A stretch of DNA of 64,000 nucleotides from Pantoea trifolii (GCF_024506435.1 NZ_JANIET010000001.1:1302001-1366000); one strand, 5' to 3'; counted from the first letter of the stretch, positions 17,856 to 28,126 are shown. The notes: generated by a model not told the origin, from the letters alone. Numbers and translations: made by a program.

Positions 17856-19877
17856 ATGAGCAAAGTCTTTAAACTCAACTCCGCTTTCAAGCCTTCAGGC
17901 GATCAACCTGAGGCGATTCGCCGTCTCGAAGAGGGGCTGGAAGATGGACTCGCGCATCAAACGCTGTTGGGCGTGACGGGCTCGGGTAAAACGTTTACCG
18001 TGGCGAACGTAATTGCCGACCTTAACCGCCCGACCATGGTGCTGGCACCGAACAAAACCCTGGCGGCGCAGCTCTACGGCGAGATGAAAGAGTTTTTCCC
18101 GGATAACGCAGTGGAGTTTTTCGTCTCTTATTACGATTACTACCAGCCTGAAGCCTATGTGCCGAGTTCTGACACCTTTATTGAGAAAGATGCCTCGGTG
18201 AATGAGCACATTGAGCAGATGCGTCTGTCGGCGACCAAAGCGCTGCTGGAGCGTCGTGATGTGATTGTGGTGGCATCTGTTTCGGCGATCTACGGTCTGG
18301 GCGATCCCGATCTCTACCTGAAAATGATGCTGCACCTGACGCGCGGCATGATTATCGATCAGCGCAGCATTCTGCGTCGCCTGGCGGAACTGCAATATAC
18401 CCGCAACGATCAAGCCTTCCAGCGCGGCACCTTCCGCGTGCGCGGCGAAGTGATCGATGTATTCCCGGCCGAATCGGACGACATTGCGCTGCGTATTGAG
18501 TTGTTCGATGAAGAAGTTGAAAGGCTGTCGCTGTTTGATCCGCTCACCGGTCAGATTGATTCTGTTATCCCACGCTTTACCGTCTATCCCAAAACGCACT
18601 ACGTGACGCCGCGTGAGCGCATTCTTAAGGCGATGGAAGAGATCAAAGATGAGCTGGTGATCCGCCGCAAAGTGCTGCTGGAGAACAACAAGCTGCTTGA
18701 AGAGCAGCGTATTTCCCAGCGTACGCAGTTCGATCTCGAAATGATGAACGAGTTGGGTTACTGCTCCGGCATCGAAAACTACTCGCGCTATCTCTCCGGG
18801 CGCGGACCGGGCGAGCCGCCGCCGACTTTGTTCGACTATTTACCGGCGGATGGTTTGCTGGTGGTCGACGAATCGCACGTTACTATTCCGCAGATTGGCG
18901 GCATGTATCGTGGTGACCGCGCGCGTAAAGAGACGCTGGTGGAATACGGCTTCCGCCTGCCGTCGGCGCTGGATAACCGCCCGATGAAGTTTGAAGAGTT
19001 TGAAGCGGCCGCGCCGCAAACCATTTATGTGTCGGCCACGCCGGGCAATTACGAGCTGGAAAAATCGGGCAGCGAAGTGATTGATCAGCTGGTGCGCCCA
19101 ACTGGCCTGCTGGATCCGGTGCTGGAAGTGCGTCCGGTGGCGACGCAGGTTGACGATTTGCTGTCGGAAATCCGCAAGCGTGTCGAAATCAACGAGCGCG
19201 TGCTGGTGACGGTACTGACCAAGCGTATGGCGGAAGACCTCACCGAATACCTTGTGGAGCACGGCGAGAAGGTGCGCTATCTGCACTCGGATATTGATAC
19301 CGTAGAACGTATGGAGATCATCCGCGATTTACGCCTCGGCGAATTTGATGTGCTGGTCGGCATCAACTTGCTGCGAGAAGGTCTGGATATGCCAGAAGTA
19401 TCGCTGGTGGCGATTCTCGATGCCGATAAAGAGGGCTTCCTGCGTTCCGAGCGTTCGCTGATTCAGACCATTGGCCGCGCCGCACGTAACATCAACGGCC
19501 GGGCGATTCTCTACGCTGACAAAATCACGCCGTCGATGGAGCGCGCGATGGGCGAAACCGAGCGTCGTCGCGAGAAACAGCAAAAATACAACGAAGAAAA
19601 CGGTATCGTGCCGCAAGGGCTCAACAAGAAGATCACCGATATTCTTGAGCTCGGTAAAAACGTGGTGAAAACGCGCGGCAAAGGCAAAACCGCGTCACGC
19701 ACTGCGGCAGAAGCCGAAGCTAACTATATGGCGCTTACGCCGCAGGCGATGCAGAAGAAGATTCACGAGCTGGAAGGGCAGATGCAGCAACACGCGCAGA
19801 ACCTGGAGTTCGAAGAAGCCGCCAGCGTGCGCGATCAGTTACATCAACTGCGTGAGCTGTTTATTGCGGCTTCGTGA
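17856..19877 (+). CDS. uvrB: Excinuclease ABC subunit B
   Basis: The 673-residue protein is full length. UvrB is the damage-verifying helicase-like subunit of UvrABC nucleotide excision repair. Seen are Walker [11 protein letters not shown] near residue 39, the DNA-clamping beta-hairpin [21 protein letters not shown] near 92, DESH near 337, the QTIGRAARN helicase motif VI near 540, and a C-terminal UVR domain ([21 protein letters not shown]) that contacts UvrC. A LexA box lies upstream. A solo REP follows the stop. Confidence 0.98.
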   Translation: MSKVFKLNSAFKPSGDQPEAIRRLEEGLEDGLAHQTLLGVTGSGKTFTVANVIADLNRPTMVLAPNKTLAAQLYGEMKEFFPDNAVEFFVSYYDYYQPEAYVPSSDTFIEKDASVNEHIEQMRLSATKALLERRDVIVVASVSAIYGLGDPDLYLKMMLHLTRGMIIDQRSILRRLAELQYTRNDQAFQRGTFRVRGEVIDVFPAESDDIALRIELFDEEVERLSLFDPLTGQIDSVIPRFTVYPKTHYVTPRERILKAMEEIKDELVIRRKVLLENNKLLEEQRISQRTQFDLEMMNELGYCSGIENYSRYLSGRGPGEPPPTLFDYLPADGLLVVDESHVTIPQIGGMYRGDRARKETLVEYGFRLPSALDNRPMKFEEFEAAAPQTIYVSATPGNYELEKSGSEVIDQLVRPTGLLDPVLEVRPVATQVDDLLSEIRKRVEINERVLVTVLTKRMAEDLTEYLVEHGEKVRYLHSDIDTVERMEIIRDLRLGEFDVLVGINLLREGLDMPEVSLVAILDADKEGFLRSERSLIQTIGRAARNINGRAILYADKITPSMERAMGETERRREKQQKYNEENGIVPQGLNKKITDILELGKNVVKTRGKGKTASRTAAEAEANYMALTPQAMQKKIHELEGQMQQHAQNLEFEEAASVRDQLHQLRELFIAAS

Positions 19878-19918
19878 TGGTAGTAACCGAGTCGCCATAA
19901 TCGTAATGGTTGTAACCA

Positions 19919-19942
19919 GGTCGCCATAAATGGCGACCCTAC
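19919..19942 (-). repeat. GTAG-REP palindrome, solo copy
   Basis: GGTCGCCAT-AA-ATGGCGACC followed by CTAC, directly at the 3' end of ybhK (whose stop begins at 19939) in the gap between convergent uvrB and ybhK. The CTAC of the repeat overlaps the ybhK termination codon region. Confidence 0.88.
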
Positions 19943-20841
19943 ACGGCCTGAATCGCGTGTTCCAGCGCGATGCGCAGCAGCTGGCGGTCGTGGCGATATT
20001 TGATGTCGGCGGCTTCCAGCGGTTCGCGAATGATTAAGCGCTCTTCCACGCCGCGAATATCGGCGGCTGGACTGACTACCACCGCATCAATCACCCGCTT
20101 GCCAATCGCTTTCTCCATGATCGCCAATTTATCGGCCACATTCAGGCTGGCTGCCGCCGGGCTCAGTTCGCGGCCCAGATTACCAATAAACACCATGGTG
20201 GCAGGTGTACGACGCATCGCGCGCGCCATATCTTCCATCAGCAGAATCGGCATCAGGCTGGTGTAGAAGCTGCCGGGGCCAATCAGAATCAAATCCGCTT
20301 CGCCTATCGCCTCAATCGCTTCGCGGGTCGGCAACACGTTGGGATGCAACATCAACTCTTCGGGCGGCTGCTTCATCTCATCAATCGCGGTTTCGCCGTA
20401 CACCATGTTGCCTTCGCCATCCTGCGCCACCAGATCAACCGGCTGTTCCGACATCGGAATCAGAAACGCATCAACCTTAAGCAGATTGCGAATGATATTG
20501 ATGGCTTCCAGCGGACGTACGCTTAGGTGATCGAGCGCCTTCAGCATCAGGTTGCCCAGGTTGTGGCCGGCCAGCTCGCCATTGCCGGTGAAGCGATACT
20601 CAAACATCGCGGTGGCGACGCTCGGCTCGGTGATCAGCTGATTGATGCAGTTGCGCATATCGCCCCACGCAATGCCGCCTTCCGAGCGGCGAATGCGGCC
20701 GGTGGATCCGCCGTTATCGGTGGTGGTGACGATGCCGGTCAGGCGCGAGCCTAACGGTGCCAGCGCCGACATCACGCGGCCCAAACCGTGTCCGCCACCT
20801 AATGCCACTACGCGGTCCAAATCTGCCAGGGTTCGATTCAT
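19939..20841 (-). CDS. ybhK: YvcK/CofD-like protein YbhK
   Basis: The 300-residue cytoplasmic protein belongs to the CofD-like family that includes Bacillus YvcK (gluconeogenesis factor, UDP-sugar binding) and E. coli YbhK. The nucleotide-binding start [16 protein letters not shown] is near residue 12, [12 protein letters not shown] near 40 and [18 protein letters not shown] near 180. The true biochemical role in enterobacteria is unsettled. It is divergent from moaA, as in E. coli. Its last codons overlap the CTAC tail of a REP repeat. Confidence 0.93.
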   Translation of the reverse strand: MNRTLADLDRVVALGGGHGLGRVMSALAPLGSRLTGIVTTTDNGGSTGRIRRSEGGIAWGDMRNCINQLITEPSVATAMFEYRFTGNGELAGHNLGNLMLKALDHLSVRPLEAINIIRNLLKVDAFLIPMSEQPVDLVAQDGEGNMVYGETAIDEMKQPPEELMLHPNVLPTREAIEAIGEADLILIGPGSFYTSLMPILLMEDMARAMRRTPATMVFIGNLGRELSPAAASLNVADKLAIMEKAIGKRVIDAVVVSPAADIRGVEERLIIREPLEAADIKYRHDRQLLRIALEHAIQAV

Positions 20842-20886
20842 GTTTCTCCTTTGTCACTGACGTCCTCGCGTTGAGGCGTAGTTGAA

Positions 20887-20900
20887 CTGATGTGCATCAA
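20887..20900. promoter_or_regulatory. FNR-like box upstream of moaA
   Basis: CTGATGTGCATCAA matches the FNR consensus TTGAT-N4-ATCAA with one mismatch. In E. coli moaA is induced anaerobically, so the site is plausible. It lies between divergent ybhK and moaA and could act on either. Confidence 0.5.
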
Positions 20901-20951
20901 TATCTGTGGTGCATTTTACCGTATCCTGTCGCGAAAATGCGGTGAAAAATA

Positions 20952-20975
20952 CGTTATACATCAAGATATATAGCG
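20952..20975 (+). promoter_or_regulatory. ModE box upstream of moaA
   Basis: A 24-bp dyad with outer halves CGTTATACA and TATATAGCG, the same length and layout as the box before modA (5414-5437). In E. coli ModE-molybdate activates moaA transcription. Its position about 210 bp before the start codon, upstream of the leader RNA, fits an activator site. Confidence 0.75.
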
Positions 20976-21048
20976 AAATTCACTGATGGATGCGAATCGC
21001 TAATCGCGCTACCATTCGTTTTAACCGTGTTGTCCATAATGACAACAA

Positions 21049-21156
21049 ACTCCCAAGCCTGGTTTCCTAAGTCGTTAACGATATGGAAGGCAGGCCGCAG
21101 CCTTGAGCTGCCAGGGTGCAGAAAGAAATGACTGCATCTCCCGACTTTGGAAAGGT
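21049..21156 (+). promoter_or_regulatory. moaA leader: Moco-riboswitch-like leader of moaA
   Basis: A long stem pairs TTTCC-T-AAGTCG (21063-21074) with CGACTT-T-GGAAA (21142-21153), enclosing two hairpins: GGCAG/CTGCC (21089-21093 with 21108-21112) and TGCAG/CTGCA (21117-21121 with 21132-21136). The 3' strand contains the moaA Shine-Dalgarno GGAAAGG (21149-21155), so the structure would hide it. A Moco RNA motif precedes moaA in E. coli and other enterobacteria; the position and architecture here fit, although I could not run a covariance model. Confidence 0.75.
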
Positions 21157-21162
21157 GTTCAG

Positions 21163-22149
21163 GTGCCACAATTTACAGATGCCTACGCGCGCAGCTTTTA
21201 CTATCTGCGCCTGTCGGTCACGGATGTGTGTAACTTCCGTTGTACCTACTGCTTGCCGAATGGCTACAAGCCGAACGGTTCGAACAATAAAAGCTTTCTC
21301 TCGCTGGATGAGATTCGTCGCGTGACGCGTGCCTTTGCGGCTGCGGGCACGGAAAAAGTGCGCCTGACGGGCGGCGAACCTTCTATGCGTCGCGATTTCA
21401 CCGACATCATCGCCGCCGTGCGTGAAAATGCCGCTATTCGCCAGATCGCGATGACCACCAACGGTTACCGCATGGCGCGTGACGTACGTGCGTGGCGCGC
21501 CGCCGGTCTCACTCATATCAACGTTAGCGTCGACAGCCTCGACGCACGCCAGTTTCACGCCATTACCGGCCAGGACAAATTTGCCGAGGTGATGGCGGGA
21601 ATCGACGCCGCCTTTGATGCCGGTTTCGAGAAAGTGAAAGTGAACAGCGTGCTGATGCGCGATGTGAACAGCCACAGCCTCAGCACCTTCCTCGAGTGGC
21701 TGCGCCTGCGACCGATTCAACTGCGCTTTATCGAACTAATGGAAACCGGCGAAGGCAGCGATCTGTTCCGCCGTCATCACATCTCCGGTGAAGTGATCCG
21801 CGACCAGCTGATCCTGCAAGGCTGGCAACGCCAGCCGCGCGGCCGCAGCGACGGTCCGGCGCAGGTGTTCCGTCATCCCGATTATCAGGGCGAAGTCGGC
21901 CTGATCATGCCGTACGAGAAAGATTTCTGTGCCAGCTGCAACCGCCTGCGCGTCTCGGCGCTGGGCAATTTGCATCTGTGCCTGTTTGGCGATGGCGGCG
22001 TGTCGCTGCGCGATCTGCTGGCCTCTGACGATCAGCAAGACGCGTTGCAGGCACGCATTGCGCACAGCCTTGGACAGAAAAAGCAGACGCATTTCCTGCA
22101 TCAGGGCAACACCGGCATCACACAAAATCTCTCCTTTATTGGTGGCTAA
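21163..22149 (+). CDS. moaA: GTP 3',8-cyclase (molybdopterin step 1)
   Basis: The GTG at 21163, 7 nt after GGAAAGG, gives a 328-residue protein starting [18 protein letters not shown], aligning with E. coli MoaA. An upstream in-frame ATG falls inside the structured leader and is rejected as the start. MoaA is a radical-SAM enzyme that rearranges GTP for cPMP synthesis with MoaC. The N-terminal cluster is CNFRCTYC, the C-terminal cluster [18 protein letters not shown], and the protein ends in the required GG. First gene of moaABCDE. Confidence 0.96.
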   Translation: MPQFTDAYARSFYYLRLSVTDVCNFRCTYCLPNGYKPNGSNNKSFLSLDEIRRVTRAFAAAGTEKVRLTGGEPSMRRDFTDIIAAVRENAAIRQIAMTTNGYRMARDVRAWRAAGLTHINVSVDSLDARQFHAITGQDKFAEVMAGIDAAFDAGFEKVKVNSVLMRDVNSHSLSTFLEWLRLRPIQLRFIELMETGEGSDLFRRHHISGEVIRDQLILQGWQRQPRGRSDGPAQVFRHPDYQGEVGLIMPYEKDFCASCNRLRVSALGNLHLCLFGDGGVSLRDLLASDDQQDALQARIAHSLGQKKQTHFLHQGNTGITQNLSFIGG

Positions 22150-22166
22150 ACACAGGAGTTACGGCC

Positions 22167-22682
22167 ATGGGTAAACCTACCGGCGAATTTGTCGCCTTGA
22201 ATGTGGCGGTGATGACCGTCTCGGATAGCCGCGATGCCAGCAACGACACATCTGGCGATTATCTGCGCGAAGCGCTGGCGGAAGCCGGACATCAGGTGGT
22301 GGATCGCGCGCTGGTGCCGGATAACCGCTATCGCATTCGCGCCACGGTGTCGCGCTGGATCGCCAGCGACGATGTGCAAGTGGTGATCGTGAACGGCGGC
22401 ACCGGTTTCAACAGCCAAAACAGCACGCCAGAAGCGTTGCTGCCGCTGCTGGACCGTGAAATCGAGGGCTTTGGCGAGCTGTTCCGCATGATCTCCTATG
22501 AAGAGATCGGCAGCTCAACGCTGCAGTCGCGCGCGGTGGCCGGATTAGCCAATCAGACGCTGATTTTTGCCGTGCCGGGATCGACCAACGCCTGCCGCAG
22601 CGCCTGGGAACGCATTATTGAAGATCAGCTGGATGCACGTACGCGTCCGTGTAATTTCGTTTCACATTTGAAGAAGTTGTAA
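22167..22682 (+). CDS. moaB: Molybdopterin adenylyltransferase-family protein MoaB
   Basis: The 171-residue protein has the MoaB/MogA fold. VMTVSDSRD is near residue 13, and the nucleotide/molybdopterin loop [32 protein letters not shown] lies near 75-106. MoaB is homologous to the adenylyltransferase MogA but is dispensable in E. coli. It starts 17 nt after moaA, and moaC starts 2 nt after its stop. Confidence 0.95.
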   Translation: MGKPTGEFVALNVAVMTVSDSRDASNDTSGDYLREALAEAGHQVVDRALVPDNRYRIRATVSRWIASDDVQVVIVNGGTGFNSQNSTPEALLPLLDREIEGFGELFRMISYEEIGSSTLQSRAVAGLANQTLIFAVPGSTNACRSAWERIIEDQLDARTRPCNFVSHLKKL

Positions 22683-22684
22683 GC

Positions 22685-23170
22685 ATGTCATCGTTAACTC
22701 ATATCAATGCCGCTGGCGAAGCCCACATGGTGGATGTCTCCGGCAAAACCGAAACGGTACGCGAAGCGCAGGCCGAAGCGCTGGTGCTGATGAGCGCCGA
22801 AACGCTGCAGATGATTATTGACGGCAGCCATCACAAAGGTGACGTCTTCGCCACCGCGCGCATCGCCGGTATTCAGGCAGCAAAACGCACCTGGGAACTG
22901 ATTCCACTCTGTCATCCGCTGATGCTGAGCAAAGTAGAAGTCAGTTTGATTGCTGAACCCGAGCACAATCGCGTGCGCGTCACCTCGCTGTGTCGTCTGA
23001 CCGGCAAAACCGGCGTCGAGATGGAAGCGTTGACGGCGGCCTCCGTCGCGGCGCTGACCATCTATGACATGTGCAAAGCGGTGCAAAAAGACATTGTCAT
23101 CGACCAGCTGCGTTTGCTGACTAAAAGCGGCGGCAAGTCTGGCGATTTCAAGGCGGTGAGCCATGATTAA
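22685..23170 (+). CDS. moaC: Cyclic pyranopterin monophosphate synthase MoaC
   Basis: The 161-residue enzyme converts 3',8-cyclo-GTP to cPMP. Family signatures are [21 protein letters not shown] near residues 62-82 and the catalytic region [25 protein letters not shown] near 108-132, including the conserved Asp-Met-Cys-Lys. Its 3' end overlaps moaD by 8 nt. Confidence 0.97.
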   Translation: MSSLTHINAAGEAHMVDVSGKTETVREAQAEALVLMSAETLQMIIDGSHHKGDVFATARIAGIQAAKRTWELIPLCHPLMLSKVEVSLIAEPEHNRVRVTSLCRLTGKTGVEMEALTAASVAALTIYDMCKAVQKDIVIDQLRLLTKSGGKSGDFKAVSHD

Positions 23171-23408
23171 GGTGCTGTTTTTTGCTCAGGTGCGTGAATT
23201 GACCGGCACCAGCTCACTGGATTTGGCTCCAGAATATGAGGACGTCGCGACATTGCGCGCGGCATTAGCGGAGAAGGGCGAACGCTGGGCGCTGGCGCTG
23301 GAATCCGGCAAGCTGCTGGCGGCGGTTAACCAAACGCTGGTGCCAATGACGCATCCGCTACGTGCCGGTGATGAAGTGGCCTTTTTCCCGCCGGTGACCG
23401 GAGGCTGA
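23163..23408 (+). CDS. moaD: Molybdopterin synthase small (sulfur-carrier) subunit
   Basis: The 81-residue ubiquitin-fold carrier ends in the required Gly-Gly (FFPPVTGG). The terminal glycine is adenylated and thiocarboxylated by MoeB so it can deliver sulfur to cPMP within the MoaD-MoaE complex. Overlaps moaC by 8 nt and moaE by one base (TGATG). Confidence 0.97.
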   Translation: MIKVLFFAQVRELTGTSSLDLAPEYEDVATLRAALAEKGERWALALESGKLLAAVNQTLVPMTHPLRAGDEVAFFPPVTGG

Positions 23409-23863
23409 TGATGGAAACGCGGATTCGTGTCGGATCAGAACCTTTCAACGTCGGCGAGGAGTACGGAAAACTCGCCGCCCATGACAGCGATGGCGCGGTC
23501 GTCACCTTTACCGGCAAAGTGCGCAATCATAATCTCGGTGCCAGCGTGGCGGCCTTGACGCTGGAGCACTATCCCGGCATGACGGAAAAAGCGCTGGACG
23601 ATATTGTTGAAGATGCGCGTCAGCGCTGGGCGCTGCAGCAGGTCACGGTAATTCATCGCGTTGGCGAACTGTTCCCCGGCGATGAGATCGTGTTTGTGGG
23701 CGTCAGCAGCGCGCATCGGGGCAGTGCATTCGCCGCTACCGAGTTCATCATGGATTACCTGAAAACTCGTGCGCCGTTCTGGAAGCGCGAAGCCACTGTC
23801 GCAGGCGAACGCTGGGTTGATGCGCGTGACAGCGATCATCAGGCTGCTGAGCGCTGGAGCTAG
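23408..23863 (+). CDS. moaE: Molybdopterin synthase catalytic subunit
   Basis: The product is 151 residues from the ATG that overlaps the moaD stop. A second in-frame ATG three bases later (23411) matches the E. coli N-terminus better and is equally possible. MoaE converts cPMP to molybdopterin with MoaD. Seen are VVTFTGKVRNHN, LEHYPGMTEKAL and the catalytic-lysine stretch YLKTRAPFWKRE near residue 115. Last gene of moaABCDE. Confidence 0.97.
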   Translation: MMETRIRVGSEPFNVGEEYGKLAAHDSDGAVVTFTGKVRNHNLGASVAALTLEHYPGMTEKALDDIVEDARQRWALQQVTVIHRVGELFPGDEIVFVGVSSAHRGSAFAATEFIMDYLKTRAPFWKREATVAGERWVDARDSDHQAAERWS

Positions 23864-23943
23864 CGCGCAAAATCCCCCGGCTCCGATAGCGGCAGGCCAC
23901 TGAAAACGTTAAGGTACGGTTTTTGTTGGCGTCAGGGAGCAGG

Positions 23944-25038
23944 ATGAACACGAGCAAGATGATGAAAGGCGCAGCATTGCTGGCTGCGCTGGTACTGGTT
24001 GGTTGTAGCACTAAAAAAGAGCCGCAGGTGCCAGCGCGTCAGCCCGCCGATGTGAAAAGCCAAATCCAGCAGTTGTTGCCCAGCGACGTGAAGCAAAAAT
24101 CCGCTTGGGCCGACGACATCTATACCGCGTTCCGCGTGCAGCAAATCGATGCCAGCGTCAGCAACATCTGCGCGGTCATTGCCGTCACCGATCAGGAATC
24201 CAACTTCAGTGCTGATGCGGAAGTGCCGGGCTTGCCGAAAATCGCCTGGGGCGAAATCGATCGCCGCGCCGCCAAAGTGCACGTTCCGGCATTTCTGGTG
24301 CGCACCGCACTGTTAATCAAATCGCCGAACGGTGAAAGCTATGCCGCGCGTCTGGATAAAGTGCGCAGCGAGAAAGAGCTGAGCGCCATCTTTGATGATT
24401 TTATCGATATGGTGCCGATGGGGCAGAAGCTGTTTGGCAATCTTAACCCGATTCATACTGGCGGGCCGATGCAGGTCAGCATTGAGTTTGCGGAAGCGCA
24501 CGCCAAAGGCTATCCGTATGCGGTTGACGGCTCGATTCGTCGAGAAGTCTTCACGCGTCGCGGTGGTATCTATTTCGGCACGCTGCATCTGCTTGGCTAT
24601 CCGGCCGATTATAGCCAGCCGCTCTATCGCTTTGCCGACTTCAACGCCGGTTGGTACGCCAGCCGCAACGCGGCATTCCAGGCGGCGATTGCGCGCGCCA
24701 GCGGCATCAAGCTGGAACTTGATGGCGATTTGATTATGTATGGCAGCGAGCAGGCCAGCTCCACCGAATTGGCGGTGCGCAGCCTGAGCAAGCAGCTGGA
24801 TATGAGCAATCGTGAAATCCGCCGCGATTTGGAGAAGGGCGACACTGAAGATTTTGCCAAAAGCACGCTGTGGAAGCAGACCTTTATTCTTGCCGATAAG
24901 ATGGCCGGAAAACGTCTGCCGCGCGAAATGCTGCCGGGCATCAAGCTGGAGAGCCCGAAAATCACCCGCAATCTCACCACCGCGTGGTTTGCCCAGCGCG
25001 TTAATGGCCGCTATCAACAGTGCTTGACGCGCCGTTGA
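23944..25038 (+). CDS. yaiW: DUF1615 surface-associated lipoprotein, YaiW-like
   Basis: The ATG at 23944, behind AGGGAGCAGG, gives 364 residues, the length of E. coli YaiW. A lipoprotein signal with lipobox LVGC puts the lipidated Cys at about residue 21. The body matches YaiW closely, for example VPGLPKIAWGEIDRRA, SAIFDDFIDMVPMGQ, FADFNAGWYASRNAAFQ and LESPKITRNLTTAWFA. YaiW is an outer-membrane lipoprotein linked in E. coli to SbmA and peptide uptake. In E. coli it sits near sbmA at 8 min; here it lies between moaE and ybhL, so it has moved. Confidence 0.9.
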   Translation: MNTSKMMKGAALLAALVLVGCSTKKEPQVPARQPADVKSQIQQLLPSDVKQKSAWADDIYTAFRVQQIDASVSNICAVIAVTDQESNFSADAEVPGLPKIAWGEIDRRAAKVHVPAFLVRTALLIKSPNGESYAARLDKVRSEKELSAIFDDFIDMVPMGQKLFGNLNPIHTGGPMQVSIEFAEAHAKGYPYAVDGSIRREVFTRRGGIYFGTLHLLGYPADYSQPLYRFADFNAGWYASRNAAFQAAIARASGIKLELDGDLIMYGSEQASSTELAVRSLSKQLDMSNREIRRDLEKGDTEDFAKSTLWKQTFILADKMAGKRLPREMLPGIKLESPKITRNLTTAWFAQRVNGRYQQCLTRR

Positions 25039-25097
25039 CGCAAACGGGTGTACACTCCACACTTACAGAGTTTGTCTAACATTTAATGAGGCGCTTC

Positions 25098-25805
25098 ATG
25101 GATCGATATCCACGTAATGATTCAATCGTGCAGCAGGCATCCACTTCGCTGCAGACCTACATGGCGCAGGTGTATGGCTGGATGACCTGTGGCTTGCTGC
25201 TCACCGCGTTTGTTTCGTGGTTTGCTGCCCGTACACCTGCAGTAATGGAATTGGTGTTTGCTAACCGTATCACTTTCTTTGGTCTGATCATCGCGCAACT
25301 GGCGCTGGTGTTTGTGCTGTCTGGCATGGTGCAACGCATGAGCGGCGCAGTGGCTACCGCGCTGTTTATGCTCTATTCGGCGCTGACCGGTCTGACAATG
25401 GCGAGTATTTTCCTCGTCTACACCTACTCATCGATTGCCAGCACCTTCTTTGTGACGGCCGGGATGTTCGGTGCCATGAGCTTCTACGGTTACACCACCA
25501 AGCGCGACCTGAGCCGTTTTGGCAGTCTGCTGTTTATGGCGCTGATCGGTATTTTGCTGGCGTCGCTGGTGAACTTCTGGCTGAAAAGCCCGGCGCTGAT
25601 GTGGGCGATTACCTATATCGGCGTGGTGGTGTTTGTTGGCTTAACCGCCTATGACACGCAGAGGCTGAAGGCGATTGGCGAGAACATCAACGTCAATGAC
25701 AAAGAGAACCTGCGTCGCGCCTCAATCATGGGCGCGTTAACGCTGTATCTCGACTTTATCAACCTGTTCCTGATGCTGCTGCGCATCTTCGGCAACCGCC
25801 GCTAA
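25098..25805 (+). CDS. ybhL: BAX-inhibitor-1 family membrane protein YbhL
   Basis: The ATG at 25098 follows TGAGG and gives 235 residues starting MDRYPRNDSIVQ, aligning with E. coli YbhL. Seven hydrophobic segments are visible. BI-1 family features include MLYSALTGLTMASIF, GMFGAMSFYGYTTKRDL, GLTAYDTQRLK and the C-terminal LFLMLLRIFGNRR. Members are inner-membrane, often pH-dependent calcium-leak proteins; the bacterial role is uncertain. It lies between yaiW and the REP-like repeat before ybhN. Confidence 0.94.
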   Translation: MDRYPRNDSIVQQASTSLQTYMAQVYGWMTCGLLLTAFVSWFAARTPAVMELVFANRITFFGLIIAQLALVFVLSGMVQRMSGAVATALFMLYSALTGLTMASIFLVYTYSSIASTFFVTAGMFGAMSFYGYTTKRDLSRFGSLLFMALIGILLASLVNFWLKSPALMWAITYIGVVVFVGLTAYDTQRLKAIGENINVNDKENLRRASIMGALTLYLDFINLFLMLLRIFGNRR

Positions 25806-25822
25806 ACCACGCACCAAACTGT

Positions 25823-25895
25823 TCCCTCTCCCGCGTGCGGTCTGCACCAATCCGTCCCCTCTCCCGCCTGCGGGAGAGGGCCAGGGTGAGGGGAA
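25823..25895. repeat. CCCTCTCCCGC-type palindromic repeat
   Basis: A perfect palindrome CCCTCTCCCGC-CT-GCGGGAGAGGG (25857-25880), preceded by a partial copy at 25824-25840 and followed by CCAGGGTGAGGGG. It separates convergent ybhL and ybhN. The same family recurs at 50985-51099. Confidence 0.85.
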
Positions 25896-25907
25896 TCCCG
25901 CACAAAA

Positions 25908-26882
25908 CTAGCGCGAAACCGATTTCTCCATCTTCTGCTCATTCTTCTGCCGCAAATGCTTCGCGCGGCTCTCCAGCCACAAATAGAGCACCAATGCCAC
26001 CAACAGCGGCAGGATAAAGTAGAGCACGCGATAAGCCAGCAACGCCGCGATAATGCTGCCGTGCGAGGCATGTTGCCCACTCAGCAGCGCCAAAAATACC
26101 GCCTCCAGCACGCCAATCCCCGCGGGAATATGAATAATCACGCCCGCGATACTGCTGATCAACAGCACGCCTAACACAATCGGATAATCCACCTGACGTG
26201 CCAGCAGCAGCCAGATAATCATGCCCATCACCATCCAGTTGGCGCAAGAGACGGCAAACTGGAACAGCGCCATGCGCAGCGAAGGCAGCTGCAGATGCTG
26301 GCCTTTTACCGTCCAGCGGCGCTTCTTCGCGAAGGCGCACGCCCACAAATAGACGGCCACCATCACCAGCAGCACCGCGCCAATAATGCGCAGGGTGGTT
26401 TCGCCAATGAACCAACCAGAAGGAATTGGCACCATGCCCGCCGCAAACACCACGCCGGCCAGCAGAATGTAGCCAAGCCAGTTGGTGGCGATGCTCAGCG
26501 AGAAGATGCGTGTAATGGTGTTGCCCGGCAAACCGAGACGCGAGTAGAGCCGATAACGCATCGCCACGCCGCCAACCCAGGTGCTGAGCGTCAGGTTGAA
26601 GGCATAGCAGATAAACGACACCAGCATCACCTGACGTTTCGCCAGCTTATGGCCGCAGTAGGCGCGTCCAATCAGGTCGTAAAGGCCGTAAGTCAGATAA
26701 CTCACCACCACCAGCGCGGCGGCGCTTAGCACTACATAGCGGTTGTAGCCGACGATCACTGTATAAACGTCTTCCCAGTTCACCTTGCGCGCATACACCA
26801 CCAGCAGCACAATCACCGCGATAAAAAACAGCCAGGTGAGGATTTTCTTCGCCAGTTGCCAGCGCGGATTCTTTTTCGACAT
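25908..26882 (-). CDS. ybhN: YbhN, LPG-synthase-domain-like integral membrane protein
   Basis: The 324-residue protein has about eight membrane segments and basic ends. It belongs to UPF0104 (lysylphosphatidylglycerol synthase TM-like, without the soluble synthase domain). Seen are TYGLYDLIGRAYCGHKLAKRQV, FNLTLSTWVGGVAMRYRLYSRLGL and HIPAGIGVLEAVFLALLSG. Its ATG overlaps the clsB stop by one base. Its position after the cardiolipin synthase suggests a membrane-lipid role, unproven. Confidence 0.92.
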   Translation of the reverse strand: MSKKNPRWQLAKKILTWLFFIAVIVLLVVYARKVNWEDVYTVIVGYNRYVVLSAAALVVVSYLTYGLYDLIGRAYCGHKLAKRQVMLVSFICYAFNLTLSTWVGGVAMRYRLYSRLGLPGNTITRIFSLSIATNWLGYILLAGVVFAAGMVPIPSGWFIGETTLRIIGAVLLVMVAVYLWACAFAKKRRWTVKGQHLQLPSLRMALFQFAVSCANWMVMGMIIWLLLARQVDYPIVLGVLLISSIAGVIIHIPAGIGVLEAVFLALLSGQHASHGSIIAALLAYRVLYFILPLLVALVLYLWLESRAKHLRQKNEQKMEKSVSR

Positions 26883-28126
26883 TAGGGTTTCGCTCCTGAA
26901 TTATCGGCTTCAACCCGATCCTGGGTTTCCATTTCAGGCTGCACCGGCGGCGCAACCTGCGACAAGCGCGGCGTATGCGCAGGTAACCAACCGGCGATGG
27001 CCGGGAAGTGGCGTAAAAAGTGGAACACAATCACGCCTTTGGTCAGCTGCCACCAGTTGCGCGGCGGCAGCTTGTCATCTTCCACGCGCACACAGTCCTG
27101 CTGAATCAGCAGCTCCAGATTGTCGCGCAGCGTCTGATTGAAGGCGCGATCGTGCACCATCAAATTGGCTTCGAGATTGAGGGATAAACTCAGCGGATCA
27201 AGGTTGCTGGAACCGACCGTGGACCACTGCTGATCCTGCACCGCAATTTTGCCGTGCAGCGGGCGGCGGCAGTATTCATACACTTCTACGCCACCATCGA
27301 CCAAATAGTTGTACAGCAGCTCGGCGCCGACTTTAACGATCGGCATATCGGGTTCGCCCTGCACGATCAGCCGGACGCGCACGCCGCGCTGTGCCGCGCT
27401 GCGCATCTCGCGCAGCAAACGATAGCCGGGGAAGAAGTAGGCGTTGGCGATGATCACATCCTTCTGGGCTTTGCGCAGCATGGCGAGATAGTGCTGCTCA
27501 ATGTCGTCACGGTGTTCGTCGTTATCGCGATAAACAAACAGCACCTGCGCTTCACCGGGCATGGCGTTAACCGCCGGACGGTGGGAACGCGCGCCCCACC
27601 AGCGCCGCGTGTGCTGTTCGCTGCCCATTTGTTGCTGCACGTATTGGGCAATATCCAAAACCACCGGACCTTTCACCTCCACCGCATAATCCTGCTTGGC
27701 TTCTGCACCGAAATCGATGTTGTGTTCAGCGGAGAAGTTGATGCCGCCGACAAAGGCGATCGCTTCATCAATCACCACAATTTTGCGGTGCAGGCGACGA
27801 AACACGTTAGTGCGCATACCGAGCACCAGCGGACGCGGATCGTAATAGATAAAGCGCACGCCAGCGGCGGTCAGGCTATTAACAAATCGATCGGAGAGAT
27901 CCGGCGAGCCGTAACCATCGACCATCACTTCAACTTTCACTCCACGCTGTGCAGCGTTAAGCAACGCTTCGTGCAGGTCGTTGCCCACTTCATCCTCAAA
28001 CAGAATAAAGGTTTCCAGCAGCAGCGTGCGCTCGGCACGCTGAATCGCGCCCCATACGCGCGGGAAAAATTCGTCACCGTTCTCAAGCAAACGGAGCTGA
28101 TTACCGTCGCGCCAATTGAAACTCAT
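26882..28126 (-). CDS. clsB: Cardiolipin synthase B
   Basis: The 414-residue phospholipase-D-superfamily enzyme makes cardiolipin from phosphatidylglycerol. Both HKD motifs are intact: HRKIVVID (about residue 113) and HGKIAVQD (about 293), each followed by the GGIN/GSSN stretch. There is no N-terminal transmembrane pair, unlike ClsA. It overlaps ybhP by 4 nt upstream and ybhN by 1 nt downstream, giving operon ybhP-clsB-ybhN as in E. coli. Confidence 0.95.
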   Translation of the reverse strand: MSFNWRDGNQLRLLENGDEFFPRVWGAIQRAERTLLLETFILFEDEVGNDLHEALLNAAQRGVKVEVMVDGYGSPDLSDRFVNSLTAAGVRFIYYDPRPLVLGMRTNVFRRLHRKIVVIDEAIAFVGGINFSAEHNIDFGAEAKQDYAVEVKGPVVLDIAQYVQQQMGSEQHTRRWWGARSHRPAVNAMPGEAQVLFVYRDNDEHRDDIEQHYLAMLRKAQKDVIIANAYFFPGYRLLREMRSAAQRGVRVRLIVQGEPDMPIVKVGAELLYNYLVDGGVEVYEYCRRPLHGKIAVQDQQWSTVGSSNLDPLSLSLNLEANLMVHDRAFNQTLRDNLELLIQQDCVRVEDDKLPPRNWWQLTKGVIVFHFLRHFPAIAGWLPAHTPRLSQVAPPVQPEMETQDRVEADNSGAKP

